Program-made: the position numbers and the translations under genes
NCBI GenBank assembly: GCA_041821265.1
Contig: JBGUEQ010000013.1
Span: 29,293-93,292 of the forward strand
DNA: 64,000 nt
From: Lachnotalea sp041821265
GTDB taxonomy: Bacteria; Bacillota; Clostridia; Lachnospirales; Lachnospiraceae
Reading direction: 5' to 3'
Shown here: positions 62,829 through 64,000 of the stretch, piece after piece
Position numbering within the stretch: the stretch's first letter is position 1
Layout: the number at the start of each line of letters is the position of its first letter
Notes under the pieces: generated by a model
The model's input: only the letters and a program-made list of their open reading frames with translations
The model's database searches: none
What the model was told of the DNA's origin: nothing

Positions 62829-62963
62829 TATTTAATAGGAAAGTTCTACGAACGTCCCTATTAAATAAAAGGCACTACGTGCCAAAATGCGAACCTCGTG
62901 GAGAGGAAGTTTATTGCTACACAATTTACTCGGGCGCTAAAGTGTCTGCGAGCAGACACTTTA
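62829..62963 (+). repeat. Family A structured repeat, full copy
   Basis: Begins TATTTAATAGGAAAGTTCTA and contains ATTAAATAAAAGGCACTACG, GTTTATTGCTACACAATTTA and GTGTCTGCGAGCAGACACTT. Aligned by eye to 39007-39147, most positions agree and the hairpins are kept. Confidence 0.85.
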
Positions 62964-62990
62964 TTTACAGGGTAATAATAGATGGTTTTG

Positions 62991-63054
62991 TGCGAGATTT
63001 ACGCTAATAACAGTTGCAAAACACCTCGCTTTAGTGAGTTCTGAATCGTCACAT
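62991..63054 (-). repeat. Family B repeat, partial copy (reverse)
   Basis: The reverse complement reads GTGACGATTCAGAACTCACT, AAAGCGAGGTGTTTTGCAAC. This corresponds to the left third of the copy at 35845. It follows the family A copy by under 30 bases and fills the gap before the SOD-family gene. Confidence 0.7.
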
Positions 63055-63160
63055 TAAATTACTCAAAATGCAATGTCATATAAGACTTAAAAAAATATAT
63101 TGAATCATTTATTTACAATTAAAGCATATAATTAAATGAATAAGTATAGAAGGTATGACA

Positions 63161-63754
63161 ATGATATTTACCAAGATAGATTTTCCATATTCACCCAATA
63201 TTACGGTTATTAATGAAGAACAATTTAATGTACATATGAACTTGTATGAAGGATACATAAATAAAATGAATGAAATAGACTTACTGCTTAAGCAAGAAGA
63301 TGACTTAGCACAAGCCAACTCAACCTATAGCAAGTTCAGAGGAATTAAAAGAGGAGAAACTTATGCGCTAAATGGAGTTATTCTTCACGAACTATATTTT
63401 CAAAATATTGGTGAAAACGATATTCAGCCAGGCGATATGTTTATCAAATATATCACCCAAGATTTTGGCAGTTATGAGAATTGGGAAAAGCAGTTTATTG
63501 CAACCGCAAAGGCAAGTCGAGGATGGGTAGTGTTGGCTTACGATTGGCGTTCTTATCGTTTCAGAAATATAAGCTTAGATGCTCATGATATTGGAAATAT
63601 TGTTCTTTCTACACCAGTACTAGTGTTAGATATGTATGAACATGCATATTTTCTTGAATACGCAAATAAAAAAGATGAATATATTCAGAATTTCATGAAG
63701 AATATTAGTTGGACTATTGTAGATAAACGTATCTATACCAATCTACTTGAATAA
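63161..63754 (+). CDS. Fe/Mn superoxide dismutase-family protein
   Basis: 197 residues with all four expected metal ligands: His25 (QFNVHMNLYEGYI), His76 (NGVILHELYFQNIG), Asp157 and His161 (VLVLDMYEHAYFLEY). The region usually reading GSGWAWLV is GWVVLAYDWRSYRF, and the usual active-site Gln/His pattern is not obvious. Activity as a dismutase is likely but not certain; diverged members occur in clostridial spores. Start ATG 63161 is favoured by AAGGTATGACA; ATG 63155 is in frame. Confidence 0.8.
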   Translation: MIFTKIDFPYSPNITVINEEQFNVHMNLYEGYINKMNEIDLLLKQEDDLAQANSTYSKFRGIKRGETYALNGVILHELYFQNIGENDIQPGDMFIKYITQDFGSYENWEKQFIATAKASRGWVVLAYDWRSYRFRNISLDAHDIGNIVLSTPVLVLDMYEHAYFLEYANKKDEYIQNFMKNISWTIVDKRIYTNLLE

Positions 63755-63802
63755 TAAAGTTTAGTTAAAATATATAGCAGTTATAGAAAGTGTATTATTT
63801 TC

Positions 63803-64000
63803 ATGATAATAGATCATTCTGCATGGGCTTTTGTTGAGACAAACTCAATTCCTGCTATGCTTATGCATACGATTGGAAAAATCACATGTCCTGTTATGTG
63901 TTATTTTATTGCTGAGGGAAATCATTGTACCAAATCGCTGGCGCGATGGCTAGCCTAGGTACGTGTTTTCCTTTACATTTTTTCTAATATAAAGTTTTTC
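63803..64000 (+). pseudogene. TraX-family gene fragment with in-frame stop
   Basis: The frame reads MIIDHSAWAFVETNSIPAML, MHTIGKITCPVMCYFIAEGN, matching the first helices of TraX-family membrane proteins (IDHxxWxF...IxGRIxxPxxCYxIxEG). It then reads SLARWLA and a TAG at 63956, after which VRVFLYIF resumes in the same frame like the next TraX helix. The usual opening residues are missing and the window ends at 64000, so the rest is unseen. Confidence 0.6.

Overview
The window looks like a chromosomal segment of a low-GC, anaerobic, spore-forming and plant-polysaccharide-degrading Clostridia member, probably Lachnospiraceae and close in style to Lachnoclostridium phytofermentans. This is inferred from gene content (spoIVA, an adjacent GH48/GH9 cellulase pair without dockerins, fermentative citrate lyase, anaerobic cobalamin synthesis), AT-rich sequence and strong GGAGG-type ribosome binding sites. 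No database search was possible, so all names come from recognised motifs.

Layout. 1-3.75 kb: the 3' end of tcdA, then a heterodimeric ABC exporter whose two ATP sites are asymmetrically degenerate. 4.3-9.2 kb: secreted GH48 and GH9 cellulases with family 3 carbohydrate-binding modules. 9.5-20.4 kb: a beta-carbonic anhydrase and a citrate fermentation locus (citC, a response regulator divergent from a hybrid sensor kinase, citDEF, citX, a CitMHS carrier, citG). 20.4-29.7 kb: mixed accessory genes (truncated DUF2804 gene, SulP carrier, DUF134 regulator, flavin reductase, Mrp/NBP35 ATPase, an mgtE remnant, two SHOCT mini membrane proteins with a two-component system, and an HxlR regulator divergent from an amidohydrolase). 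30.3-33.3 kb: a small Cys-rich protein with RtcB, then spoIVA. 33.6-38.1 kb: a LanFEG-type peptide-resistance ABC transporter with its own two-component system and no lantibiotic genes. 39.2-56 kb: purine nucleoside phosphorylase and cytidine deaminase leading directly into a near-complete anaerobic cobalamin operon (cbiD-L-F-G-H-JET-A, cobT-U-S-U'-C, cbiB, cobD, cbiP, cbiC), with cbiK nearby on the other strand. 56-64 kb: envelope and spore-type genes (lipoprotein amidase, DUF1287 protein, two LysM/GH18-like paralogues that lack the catalytic motif), a cupin, a SOD-family protein and several gene remnants.

The gene set fits a free-living fermenter. Secreted cellulases feed sugar metabolism. 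Citrate is imported, cleaved to acetate and oxaloacetate, and the lyase is matured by CitC, CitG and CitX. The cobalamin operon carries cobalt-sirohydrochlorin through to cobalamin, but the first C-methylation enzyme, the corrinoid adenosyltransferase and cobalt uptake genes are not in the window.

The most unusual non-coding feature is at least two families of short, structured, dispersed intergenic repeats. Family A is about 135 bp with several internal hairpins. Family B is about 100-140 bp and ends in TGTAACTATTCAG-like inverted termini. Copies sit in most of the larger intergenic gaps, and one family B copy ends the reading frame of an acetyltransferase remnant, which suggests mobility. 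Gene remnants (DUF2804, mgtE, GNAT, TraX and a frameshifted small membrane protein) often lie next to these repeats. No rRNA, tRNA, CRISPR array, prophage or intact insertion sequence was seen.
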